A stretch of 6,615 nt of DNA from Flavobacteriaceae bacterium (GCA_014763515.1 JACXVH010000095.1:1-6615), one strand, 5' to 3'. Numbered from the stretch's first letter, positions 1 to 5,278 are shown. Notes: generated by a model not told the origin, from the sequence alone. A program made the numbers and translations.

Positions 1-178
1 ATTGTCGTTTAAATTCCGTACAAGGTTATTTATTTGCCATTTCGGGGCGTTATTTACTAATAACTACCATTTACAAGGCTTTACAACAAAAAAACCGCTC
101 ATTTAGGCTTAATTTTTAAGCCTTTTTTTGTACCCGAAAAGCAACAAAAACAAAACATCACTTTTTTATCATTTTTAA
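1..178. other. Left edge, no recognisable gene
   Basis: I find no convincing gene here. One rightward frame is open from base 2 to a TAG at 104-106 (34 codons) and another from base 3 to a TAA at 117-119. Neither peptide resembles an integrase or any family I know. The terminator at 105-129 suggests that some rightward gene ends just before it, so one of these could be the tail of a gene beginning left of the window. The octamer TAACTACC at 61-68 recurs inside both long repeat copies (290-297, 644-651). From 130 to 178 I see only AT-rich spacer. Confidence 0.4.
105..129 (+). terminator. Rho-independent terminator
   Basis: A perfect 8-bp stem, AGGCTTAA (105-112) with TTAAGCCT (116-123), a 3-nt loop, and a run of seven T (123-129). 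The T run follows the stem on the plus strand, so this should end a rightward transcript entering from the left edge. Confidence 0.75.
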
Positions 179-214
179 GTTGGGTTTACAGTTGGGTTTA
201 CAGTTGGGTTTACA
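179..214. repeat. 12-bp tandem repeat cluster 1
   Basis: Three exact, uninterrupted copies of GTTGGGTTTACA (179-190, 191-202, 203-214). They abut long repeat copy A. The 12-bp spacing is close to one helical turn plus, as in iterons or recombinase arm sites, but the binding protein is unknown. Confidence 0.9.
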
Positions 215-433
215 AAAATATGTTTTTAGATAAGCAGTAAAACACTATTTAAGTGTAAAAAACAGCGGTTTTTGTCAAAATCGTGCAAGTAACTACCCCC
301 CATACATACAATACCATTTTTATTAAAATATATTGCAAAGCCTTATAAAATAAGAGTTTTAGCAGTTTTTAAGCTATTCAATTAAATAAAAACATTGGTT
401 TCCTACTCTTATATAGGCACACTTCAATACATT
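215..433. repeat. Long direct repeat, copy A
   Basis: A non-coding block of 219 bp repeated at 569-790 in the same orientation. By hand I count about 17 substitutions, so identity is about 92%, plus one length change in a C run (six C at 296-301 here, nine in copy B). The run from CCTTATAAAATAAG to AAATAAAAACATT is identical in both copies. Internal features are an ACACT...AGTGT inverted repeat (about 242-256), an imperfect AAAAACAGCGGTTTTT palindrome, and the short palindrome CTTATAAAATAAG. I see no reading frame conserved across the two copies. Confidence 0.9.
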
Positions 434-455
434 TCATTTACTTAATAGCTATTAA

Positions 456-491
456 GTTGGTTCTACATTTGGTTCTACCTTATACTCTACA
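456..491. repeat. 12-bp tandem repeat cluster 2, degenerate
   Basis: GTTGGTTCTACA (456-467), TTTGGTTCTACC (468-479) and a decayed TTATACTCTACA (480-491), head to tail. TTGG and the final ACA are the most conserved parts. The cluster sits between long repeat copies A and B. Confidence 0.75.
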
Positions 492-520
492 AATTTAACC
501 TTTAAAAGTGCCTTTTAAAA

Positions 521-568
521 GTTGGGCGGACAGTTGGGGTTGCAGTTGGAGTTACATTTGGGGTTATA
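521..568. repeat. 12-bp tandem repeat cluster 3
   Basis: Four contiguous units: GTTGGGCGGACA, GTTGGGGTTGCA, GTTGGAGTTACA and TTTGGGGTTATA. They directly precede long repeat copy B, just as cluster 1 precedes copy A. Bases 6-9 of the unit vary most. Confidence 0.85.
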
Positions 569-790
569 AAAATATGTTTTTAAATAGTCAGTAAAACACT
601 ATTTAAGTGTAAAAAACGGCCGTTTTTGTCAAAAGTTTACAAGTAACTACCCCCCCCCATACATACAATACTATTTTTATTAATATATATTACAAAGCCT
701 TATAAAATAAGAGTTTTAGCAGTTTTTAAGCTATTCAATTAAATAAAAACATTGTTTTCTCACTCTTGTATAGGCACATTTCAATACATT
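569..790. repeat. Long direct repeat, copy B
   Basis: The 222-bp partner of 215-433, offset by 354 bp. It contains a perfect 16-bp palindrome AAAAACGGCCGTTTTT (612-627), which is imperfect in copy A, and a run of nine C (650-658) where copy A has six. 12-bp unit clusters flank it on both sides, so the duplicated unit is a cluster plus a body. No gene is seen. A role as origin, recombinase arm region or regulatory array is inference only. Confidence 0.9.
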
Positions 791-796
791 CTAAAA

Positions 797-820
797 GTTG
801 GATTTACATTTGGGTTTACA
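797..820. repeat. 12-bp tandem repeat cluster 4
   Basis: GTTGGATTTACA (797-808) and TTTGGGTTTACA (809-820), followed by a decayed unit that reaches the stop codon of the repressor gene. This is the last cluster of the array and lies right at the 3' end of the leftward gene. Confidence 0.8.
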
Positions 821-833
821 TTTTAGTTTTTGT

Positions 834-1184
834 TTAGCCCTTATTTTTTTCTTTCAAAATACTAATTTCAACTTCTAATTTTTCAATAAGTTTTTTTTGA
901 ACTTCAATTATATAGTCTTTTTGTATAGAATCATCTTTAATAACTTTATTTGAATTTAATTGATTTTCATTATTGTACATAGCACCCTTACCAATAATTA
1001 ACCAATTAGCATTTAATTCGGGATATGTATTTAGTATTTTTGATATATTATCTAAAGATAATGAGCCTCTAATCCGTGCTTTACCGATTAATCCGTTTGA
1101 AATTCCAGTTTCAATACTTAGTCTATTGTCGTTTAAACCTTTGATTTTCATAAACTCTTCTAGTCGGTCAAAAAAATTTATCAT
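834..1184 (-). CDS. XRE-type phage repressor
   Basis: A 116-residue DNA-binding protein, most likely the lysogeny (CI-like) repressor of the element. Residues about 8-65 form a helix-turn-helix domain of the lambda-repressor class: an LEEFMKIKG first helix, then LSIETGISNGLIGKARIRG as the turn and recognition region, then SLDNISKILNTYPELNANWLIIGKGAMY. The NWL-x-G-x-G-x-M ending is typical of short Bacteroidota phage repressors. Residues about 88-114 are rich in heptad Leu/Ile/Val and Lys/Glu and are probably a dimerising coiled coil. There is no LexA-type peptidase domain, so RecA-driven self-cleavage is unlikely. It is divergent from the Cro-like gene, the usual layout of a genetic switch. 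The 12-bp repeat array begins just past its stop codon. Confidence 0.85.
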   Translation of the reverse strand: MINFFDRLEEFMKIKGLNDNRLSIETGISNGLIGKARIRGSLSLDNISKILNTYPELNANWLIIGKGAMYNNENQLNSNKVIKDDSIQKDYIIEVQKKLIEKLEVEISILKEKNKG

Positions 1185-1199
1185 TTTTACTAACTTTTA

Positions 1200-1230
1200 T
1201 TTGTTTATTATCAATAATGATATATATTTG
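1200..1230 (+). promoter_or_regulatory. Promoter of the Cro-like gene
   Basis: TTTG at 1200-1203, a 19-nt spacer, then TATATTTG at 1223-1230. This matches the Bacteroidota primary sigma pattern TTTG / TAnnTTTG. Transcription would start near 1236-1240, giving a leader of only about 15-20 nt before the ATG at 1255. Confidence 0.75.
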
Positions 1231-1239
1231 CATTATAAT
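1207..1239. promoter_or_regulatory. Candidate operator sites in the switch
   Basis: Two short dyads share ATTAT/ATAAT half-sites: ATTAT-CA-ATAAT (1207-1218), inside the spacer of the rightward promoter, and ATTATAAT (1232-1239) at its expected start site. Both lie between the divergent promoters, where a repressor or Cro would act. In DNA this AT-rich such dyads also arise by chance, so confidence is low. Confidence 0.35.
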
Positions 1240-1247
1240 TAATACGC

Positions 1248-1275
1248 CAAAGATATGCAAGATATTAGAATACAA
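1248..1275 (-). promoter_or_regulatory. Leftward repressor promoter
   Basis: On the minus strand, TTG (1275-1273), a 17-nt spacer, then TATCTTTG (1255-1248), a match to TAnnTTTG. It overlaps the first codons of the Cro-like gene and would give a leader of about 55 nt before the repressor ATG at 1184. The leftward transcript starts inside the rightward promoter region, so the two should interfere. Confidence 0.6.
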
Positions 1276-1476
1276 GCTATAAAAGACAAAATATATAGCA
1301 AAATTCAAACAGGAGATTATATAATATTAGCAAAGATTCTAAACATTAATAGAAATACAGCCGTATCAAGATTTAACAGAAACAATAAAAACACAATTTT
1401 AATAATGAAAAAAATAGTAGATAATAGAGAAAAATTGATAAAGAAATTAAGAGCTTCTCACGGTCATTTTAAATAG
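1255..1476 (+). CDS. Cro-like small DNA-binding protein
   Basis: A 73-residue basic protein divergent from the repressor, in the position of phage Cro. Residues about 22-41 (YIILAKILNINRNTAVSRFN) read as a helix-turn-helix in which LAKILNIN is the first helix and NRNTAVSRF the recognition helix. The rest is helical and Lys/Arg-rich, ending in a KKLRASHGHFK tail. I call it Cro-like from position, size and this motif; I do not recognise a named family. The ATG at 1255 sits about 25 bases after a good promoter. A hairpin terminator at 1518-1546 lies downstream, so the gene may be transcribed alone, or read through when the lytic programme starts. Confidence 0.65.
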   Translation: MQDIRIQAIKDKIYSKIQTGDYIILAKILNINRNTAVSRFNRNNKNTILIMKKIVDNREKLIKKLRASHGHFK

Positions 1477-1486
1477 CACGAAACCC

Positions 1487-1515
1487 CGTTATAATGTTCT
1501 GACCACGTTATAACG
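1487..1515. promoter_or_regulatory. Paired CGTTATAA sites
   Basis: CGTTATAATG (1487-1496) and the perfect palindrome CGTTATAACG (1506-1515) are two near-copies whose starts are 19 bp apart, about two helical turns. They lie between the Cro-like stop and the terminator. This could be a two-site binding element acting on read-through or on the next gene, but no binding protein can be named. Confidence 0.4.
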
Positions 1516-1517
1516 CA

Positions 1518-1546
1518 AAAAGAGCCAGTTCGCAGCTGGCTCTTTT
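1518..1546. terminator. Hairpin terminator after the Cro-like gene
   Basis: A perfect 11-bp stem, AAAAGAGCCAG (1518-1528) with CTGGCTCTTTT (1536-1546), and a 7-nt loop. A-runs on one side and T-runs on the other make it usable in both directions. It separates the early switch from the genes starting at 1598. Confidence 0.75.
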
Positions 1547-1597
1547 AAAAAGTCTAAAAATTAATAGTAATTCTTAAACAAATTCAAAGGCAAAATT

Positions 1598-1909
1598 ATG
1601 GAAACATTTGCAACAAACCAAAACAATTTTTTACCAGTACAGGTAACAAATGAAAATTTACAAATGCAAGCACCATCGCACGCATTAGTAACTACTATTG
1701 AACTAAAAAACGGTAAAATAGTACCGATTATTACAATGTTTAACGATTCTCAAATAGATTTTGAGGAGGTTAATATCGGCGTTAATACAATGATAAAAAG
1801 AAATTCGTTTTTAAACGGATTAATGAAGTCAAAACAAAACGTATTGTATAAAAACAATAACGGGGTTTTAAGAAGAGGGATTGTATTTTTTAAAGAAATA
1901 TTTGAATAG
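1598..1909 (+). CDS. Hypothetical phage protein, 103 aa
   Basis: I do not recognise the family. The product is soluble, with no signal peptide or membrane segment. The N-terminal 25 residues are rich in Asn/Gln and probably disordered. Residues about 30-60 alternate hydrophobic and polar residues (ALVTTIELKNGKIVPIITMF), which suggests beta strands. The C-terminal half is basic and ends in VLRRGIVFFKEIFE. It is the first gene past the hairpin at 1518-1546. I see no clear promoter in 1547-1597, so it may depend on read-through. It has an ATG start with A-rich DNA before it, as is usual here. The next gene begins 2 bp after its stop, so the two are almost certainly co-transcribed. Confidence 0.7.
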   Translation: METFATNQNNFLPVQVTNENLQMQAPSHALVTTIELKNGKIVPIITMFNDSQIDFEEVNIGVNTMIKRNSFLNGLMKSKQNVLYKNNNGVLRRGIVFFKEIFE

Positions 1910-1911
1910 TT

Positions 1912-2127
1912 ATGATTTGTGTAGATAATAGCGGTAAAATAGTAATCCGCACCGATATTCAAGAGAAGCAATTTTTTGAAATTCAATGTATGAAAAAAGC
2001 AGTTTTAAGGCTATTAGCAACTCAAGATACAGATTTTCATAATAAAGATGAGAATTATTGGGCTTTTAGGCTGGTAGAACTTTTAGAACCCGAAGAGGAG
2101 CAAATAATATTAAAAAAGAACAAATAA
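1912..2127 (+). CDS. Hypothetical phage protein, 71 aa
   Basis: No family is recognised. It is a small acidic protein: the opening VDNSGKIVIRTDIQ is probably a beta hairpin, a helical middle follows (QFFEIQCMKKAVLRLLATQ), and the C-terminus is Glu-rich (LVELLEPEEEQIILKKNK). Its ATG lies 2 bp after the previous stop, and its TAA overlaps the next ATG by one base (TAATG at 2125-2129). This suggests translational coupling with both neighbours and a joint role in the same early operon. Confidence 0.7.
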   Translation: MICVDNSGKIVIRTDIQEKQFFEIQCMKKAVLRLLATQDTDFHNKDENYWAFRLVELLEPEEEQIILKKNK

Positions 2128-2420
2128 TGCGACACAATTTAGAGGTAAAAAGGCAAGTTTTAAAATTACTTAACGAGGGCTATTACATTACTGAAATAGC
2201 AAAGAAAACAGGCGTAACTCACAAAACTATTTCGGGCTGGCGTAACAAGTGGAAAGCATTAGACCAGCCAAAAATAGAAGTTTTAGACCGCCTTTGGAAA
2301 GAGCTAAAGGAGTTAAGTAAAAAACCACTTGAAAACGCCTCTAAAATGAAAACACTATCGGCAACATTTAACACCCTAAAAAAGGAGCTACTAATAGATA
2401 ATAAATATAATGAGTTGTAA
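2127..2420 (+). CDS. HTH protein, terminase-small-subunit-like build
   Basis: A 97-residue protein. Residues about 5-45 form a homeodomain-like helix-turn-helix of the HTH_23/IS3-OrfA kind: VLKLLNEGYYITEIAKKTG, then VTHKTISGWRNKWK as recognition helix with a Trp. Residues 50-97 are charged helices likely to oligomerise. An N-terminal HTH of this type followed by a helical oligomerisation region is the build of many phage small terminase subunits, and of DNA-binding proteins from transposase families. Its place upstream of protease and capsid genes favours a packaging or regulatory role, but no large terminase is in the window to confirm this. The ATG overlaps the preceding stop by one base. 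It is followed by a hairpin at 2467-2508. Confidence 0.65.
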   Translation: MRHNLEVKRQVLKLLNEGYYITEIAKKTGVTHKTISGWRNKWKALDQPKIEVLDRLWKELKELSKKPLENASKMKTLSATFNTLKKELLIDNKYNEL

Positions 2421-2466
2421 GTTTCTTATTTGTTTCGATTGGTATTTTGGTTGATTTTTAATTTAC

Positions 2467-2508
2467 CCACTAAACCGCCTTAATAGGCGGTTTTGGTGTT
2501 TTTAGTGG
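2467..2508. terminator. Nested hairpin, likely terminator
   Basis: The inner stem AAACCGCCT (2472-2480) pairs perfectly with AGGCGGTTT (2485-2493) around a TAAT loop and is followed by T-rich sequence. CCACTAAA (2467-2474) can instead pair with TTTAGTGG (2501-2508). The two pairings compete at the AAA. It probably ends the 1598-2420 operon or sets its output relative to the genes that follow. Confidence 0.65.
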
Positions 2509-2554
2509 CTATGTATAAATAAGTAAATAATTAGTAATAAATAAAGGCAACAAA

Positions 2555-2773
2555 ATGGAACGAGAGCAACGATTAGAACTATTACAGCAAGTTTTAGAGT
2601 ACTGTACGGCAAAAGGCGGGGTTTTTACAATAGGCGAACGCATTTGTATTAATCAGGAGCGTGGGCGGTTGATGGACGATGAAAGGGAGGTAGAACCGTA
2701 CCCCTACTCAAAGAGTTTGCAGGCAAAAATAGATTTTACAATAATGAAAATTAATCAACAAAATGAACATTGA
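2555..2773 (+). CDS. Hypothetical phage protein, 72 aa
   Basis: I do not recognise this family. The first 20 residues (EREQRLELLQQVLEYC) look like an amphipathic helix. A GGVFTIGERICINQERGRL section follows and then an acidic turn (MDDEREVEPYPYSK). There is no signal peptide or membrane segment. The ATG at 2555 follows an A-rich leader after the hairpin at 2467-2508. No clean TAnnTTTG box is visible between 2421 and 2554, so its promoter is unknown. Its 3' end overlaps the ATG of the next gene (2763) by 11 bp in another frame, which indicates coupled expression. Confidence 0.65.
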   Translation: MEREQRLELLQQVLEYCTAKGGVFTIGERICINQERGRLMDDEREVEPYPYSKSLQAKIDFTIMKINQQNEH

Positions 2774-2942
2774 AAAAAATATTATAGAACAAAATCAAGA
2801 TACAGCAATAAGTATTGATTTTGATTTTGAAAAAGAAACAACAGGCAATATTACATTTTTTGCAAAGGGTTTGAAATTTAATAATAATGAGTTTGTTAAA
2901 AAAAATCATTATGCAAATAATCAAAGAGCAAAAAGAGGCTAA
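2763..2942 (+). CDS. N-terminal part of a split hypothetical protein
   Basis: A 59-residue frame starting inside the 3' end of the previous gene. The opening is rich in Asn/Gln/Ile, then SIDFDFEKETTGNITFFAKG suggests beta structure. It ends soon after an A8 run (2898-2905). If that run were seven A, translation would pass from FVKK into the frame of 2911-3036 and give a continuous protein of about 90 residues ending in IEFIADLKQF. I therefore read this as the first half of one gene. The split could be a real mutation, slippage during transcription or translation, or a read error. The function is unknown. Confidence 0.55.
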   Translation: MNIEKNIIEQNQDTAISIDFDFEKETTGNITFFAKGLKFNNNEFVKKNHYANNQRAKRG

Positions 2943-3036
2943 ACCAAGCAATATAACAGTTATTACTAATACAAAAGGAATATTAGAAAAAGCAACTATA
3001 AATATTGAATTTATAGCCGATTTAAAGCAGTTTTAA
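2911..3036 (+). CDS. C-terminal part of the split protein, 41 aa
   Basis: An ATG-started frame (MQIIKEQKEAKPS...) in the +1 frame relative to the gene at 2763, overlapping it by 32 bp. The frame is already open through the A8 run, which is where a shift would join it to the upstream part. The content (SNITVITNTKGILEKATINI then EFIADLKQF) looks like alternating strands, consistent with a small structural domain. It could instead be translated separately through its own ATG. The gene ends 31 bp before the protease gene. Confidence 0.5.
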   Translation: MQIIKEQKEAKPSNITVITNTKGILEKATINIEFIADLKQF

Positions 3037-3067
3037 ATAATTATTAATCAAAATAAAAGTAAGCAAA

Positions 3068-4129
3068 ATGAATGAAATTTTAATGTACGGCGAAATTGGG
3101 TACGATATAACCGATACGCTATTTATTAAGGAACTAGACCAGTACAAAGGTCAAGAGGTAAAAATTAGAGTCAATTCACCAGGGGGCGAAGTCTTTCAAG
3201 GATTTGCAATGTACAACGCTATCAAACAGCACGGACAATGCGATATTCAAATAGACGGTTTAGCAGCTTCAATGATGACGGTTATAATGCTTGCAGGTCG
3301 CAAAATATCGGCTTCAAAAAACGCTATGATAATGATACACAACCCGAGTTCTGGAGGCGGTGGCGATAGCAAAAAATTAAAAAAAGATGCCGAACTATTA
3401 GACAAAATCAAAAATCTAATTATTAGCGGTTATTCAGAGCGTACAGGAATAAGCCCCGATGAACTTTCAACAATGTTAGATGCCGAAACGTGGCTAACAG
3501 CACAGGAGGCACTCGAAAAAGGTTTTATTGACGAAATTACAGGCGAAGTGCTACAAAGCACAGCACCAACAAACCTAAAAAATAGAAAACCAAAAGCGGT
3601 ATATATGAGCTACAAAAAAGAAGCCCCAAAACCGCAGGCACTCACTACAATTTTAGGGCTTAAAGATAATGCCGATAATGATACCATTTTAAAAGCGATT
3701 AGCTCTTTAAAAAATAAATGCGTATCACTTGAAGCCAAAAATAAGCGTATTAAAAGCCAAATTTTAGACGAGCAACAAACCGAAGCCAAACGCTTAACAA
3801 AAATTGCGATTGATTGCGGAGTTATCAATAAAAATTTAGAGGCTATTCAGCTGCTTGCCTTTGAAAAAGATTTTAAGAAAACGAAAACCGATTTAGAAAA
3901 CGCAATTAGCGAGGTACAAGGCTCGCAGGTTCAGTTAAAGAATCATCAAATTATACGTGAAATTGTTTTAGGTTCTAAAAATGGTAAAAACGCAAATACA
4001 GGCGTTTCTATTGACGATAAACCAAAAAGCGAATGGAATTTACAGGATTATCGAAAAAACGACCCTAAAGCCCTTGAAAACGACCCCGAACTATATCAAA
4101 AGTTAATTAAAGCAGAATATAAACAATAA
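3068..4129 (+). CDS. ClpP-type prohead protease with scaffold-like C-terminus
   Basis: A 353-residue capsid maturation protease. Residues about 1-165 are a ClpP/S14-like domain. INSPGG-type sequence (VNSPGG, 35-40) forms the oxyanion region, Ser68 in DGLAASMM is the nucleophile, His91 in IMIHNP is the base, and Asp138 in MLDAETW is the likely third triad member. TAQEALEKGFIDEI follows as in ClpP. Residues about 215-290 are charged and helical, probably coiled coil, and the tail ends with a WNLQDYRKNDPKALENDP element. A protease fused to a scaffold-like region directly before the capsid gene matches the tailed-phage head module, in which the protease trims scaffold and coat inside the procapsid. 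Met180, at the domain junction, could be an internal start for a separate scaffold, as in lambda C/Nu3. That part is inference. Confidence 0.9.
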   Translation: MNEILMYGEIGYDITDTLFIKELDQYKGQEVKIRVNSPGGEVFQGFAMYNAIKQHGQCDIQIDGLAASMMTVIMLAGRKISASKNAMIMIHNPSSGGGGDSKKLKKDAELLDKIKNLIISGYSERTGISPDELSTMLDAETWLTAQEALEKGFIDEITGEVLQSTAPTNLKNRKPKAVYMSYKKEAPKPQALTTILGLKDNADNDTILKAISSLKNKCVSLEAKNKRIKSQILDEQQTEAKRLTKIAIDCGVINKNLEAIQLLAFEKDFKKTKTDLENAISEVQGSQVQLKNHQIIREIVLGSKNGKNANTGVSIDDKPKSEWNLQDYRKNDPKALENDPELYQKLIKAEYKQ

Positions 4130-4146
4130 ATTAAATTTAAAATCAA

Positions 4147-5025
4147 ATGAGTACATTAAACAAACAAATTTGGATTAGCCAAATTATGGAGAAATTTTAT
4201 CCAGAAGCATCTTTTTTAAACTTTGCAAAGGATATGAGCGAAAACGTTGAATATGATAAAATCAATCTTGCGGATTGTGGTTTTGACCCCGAAGTATTGA
4301 TTAATAATACAACGTACCCGATAGCCGTAGCCGAAAGAACCGACACACCGCTATCTATTGAATTATCGCTTTACGAAACTGAAAATACACTTGTAAGAAG
4401 TCCGCAGGCGGTTGAGCTTGCTTATGACAAATTAGAAAGTGTAATTTACGGACACCGTATGGCGTTACGAGCTATGGCGGGCAATAAGTCGGCACACGCT
4501 TATACACCAACACAGGACACCGCAAACACACCCGTATTGATAACAACGGGCGACAATAACGGCGATGGTTTTAAGCGTTTAGTTCCCGAAGATATTTTAA
4601 AACTTAAAAAGCGATACGACTTGTTAGAAGTGCCGTTTGAAAACCGCTATTTAGTTTTAGACCCAAACCACGTTGAAGATTTAATTTTGTACGATTTAAA
4701 AGCGTTCAAAGATATTACAGACTTTAAAGACGGGCAACCGAACCGCTTTGCAGGTTTTAATATTTTACAATACACAAGAACGGCAAAATTTGACTTTACA
4801 ACTCGTCAAAAGTTACCATTTGGAGCGGTTGCCGGTGCTAATACGGTTTTTAGTTCTTTTTCTTTCAGTTCCGAAGAGGTTATGAAAGCAATGGGCGATA
4901 TGAAAATGTATGAAAAAATAGACGACCCGGAACAAAGAGCCACAATAGTAGGTTTTGATATGCGATTTATTGCGTTACCAATTCGTAATAAAGCTATCGG
5001 GGCTATTATGGCAAGTAAAGTTTAA
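4147..5025 (+). CDS. Major capsid protein, HK97-like
   Basis: A 292-residue coat protein, 17 bp after the protease gene. The family is supported by position and by features shared with Bacteroidota phage capsids: an early segment with paired charges (residues 60-80, AVAERTDTPLSIELSLYETE), a helical segment about 85-112, RYLVLDPNHVEDLILYDLKA at about 167-186, and the C-terminal RATIVGFDMRFIALPIRNKA at about 264-283 with AIGAIMA after it. The length fits a compact HK97 fold without insertions. Nothing marks it as truncated or frameshifted, so it may still be functional. It is followed at once by a strong hairpin, so protease and capsid probably form one transcript. No portal or tail genes follow. 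Confidence 0.88.
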   Translation: MSTLNKQIWISQIMEKFYPEASFLNFAKDMSENVEYDKINLADCGFDPEVLINNTTYPIAVAERTDTPLSIELSLYETENTLVRSPQAVELAYDKLESVIYGHRMALRAMAGNKSAHAYTPTQDTANTPVLITTGDNNGDGFKRLVPEDILKLKKRYDLLEVPFENRYLVLDPNHVEDLILYDLKAFKDITDFKDGQPNRFAGFNILQYTRTAKFDFTTRQKLPFGAVAGANTVFSSFSFSSEEVMKAMGDMKMYEKIDDPEQRATIVGFDMRFIALPIRNKAIGAIMASKV

Positions 5026-5030
5026 TATTA

Positions 5031-5070
5031 TAATAAAACCGCTTTTTCTGCCATTTAAGCGGTTTTATTA
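5031..5070. terminator. Terminator after the capsid gene
   Basis: A perfect 14-bp inverted repeat, TAATAAAACCGCTT (5031-5044) with AAGCGGTTTTATTA (5057-5070), and a 12-nt loop, starting 5 bp after the capsid stop. The T-rich arm supports termination. It separates the capsid from the HTH gene at 5092. Confidence 0.8.
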
Positions 5071-5091
5071 TCCTTGAAAAGTATTTTAGTT

Positions 5092-5274
5092 ATGGACGAA
5101 AAAAAAGAGCGTTTAAAACAACGAAATAAAGAAGTTAGAGAAACTTACTTTAAAGTCAAAAAAAATAATCCTAAATGGAGCGATAAAGCCGTAACGGAGG
5201 AGGTTGCTAAAAAATTCTATTTAGCAGTAAGAACCGTAAACGCTATAATCGGTTACGAGGGGAATTATAAATAA
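5092..5274 (+). CDS. Small HTH-like phage protein, 60 aa
   Basis: A very basic 60-residue protein. I start it at the ATG at 5092. The upstream in-frame TTG at 5074 lies right against the terminator stem and would add only KSILV-type residues, so it is unlikely. Residues 1-20 are charged helix (DEKKERLKQRNKEVRETYFK). Residues about 31-54 (DKAVTEEVAKKFYLAVRTVN) have the spacing of a helix-turn-helix, with the recognition helix near RTVNAIIG. Small proteins of this build are common next to packaging and head genes of Bacteroidota phages, from general knowledge, without a firm function. It is separated from the capsid by a terminator and followed by a small-RNA-like locus. Role inferred: DNA binding. 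Confidence 0.65.
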   Translation: MDEKKERLKQRNKEVRETYFKVKKNNPKWSDKAVTEEVAKKFYLAVRTVNAIIGYEGNYK

Positions 5275-5278
5275 TTTG

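Noticed and set aside
1..106. C-terminal end of a tyrosine integrase
   Set aside because: A frame ends next to a terminator, which would fit, but the 34 residues show no R-H-R-Y type motif. I do not claim it.
179..820. CRISPR array
   Set aside because: Repeats of 12 bp are contiguous without spacers, and the long copies are about 220 bp with only two instances. No cas gene is present.
973..1242. Rightward 89-codon frame opposite the repressor
   Set aside because: It is the complement of the repressor gene. The peptide has no recognisable domain, and the repressor on the other strand is well supported.
1750..1986. Leftward frame of 78 codons
   Set aside because: A shadow of the two rightward small genes, with low-complexity Leu/Ile/Asn/Phe content typical of antisense AT-rich DNA.
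2751..2951. Leftward 66-codon frame with a hydrophobic, Cys-rich peptide
   Set aside because: It lies opposite the split gene at 2763-3036. The hydrophobicity comes from complementing A-rich codons.
3610..3828. Leftward 72-codon frame inside the protease gene
   Set aside because: A shadow of the scaffold-like region of the protease gene.
5031..5091. TTG start at 5074 for the small HTH protein
   Set aside because: It would begin 4 bp after the terminator stem and add six unremarkable residues. The ATG at 5092 gives a better N-terminus.
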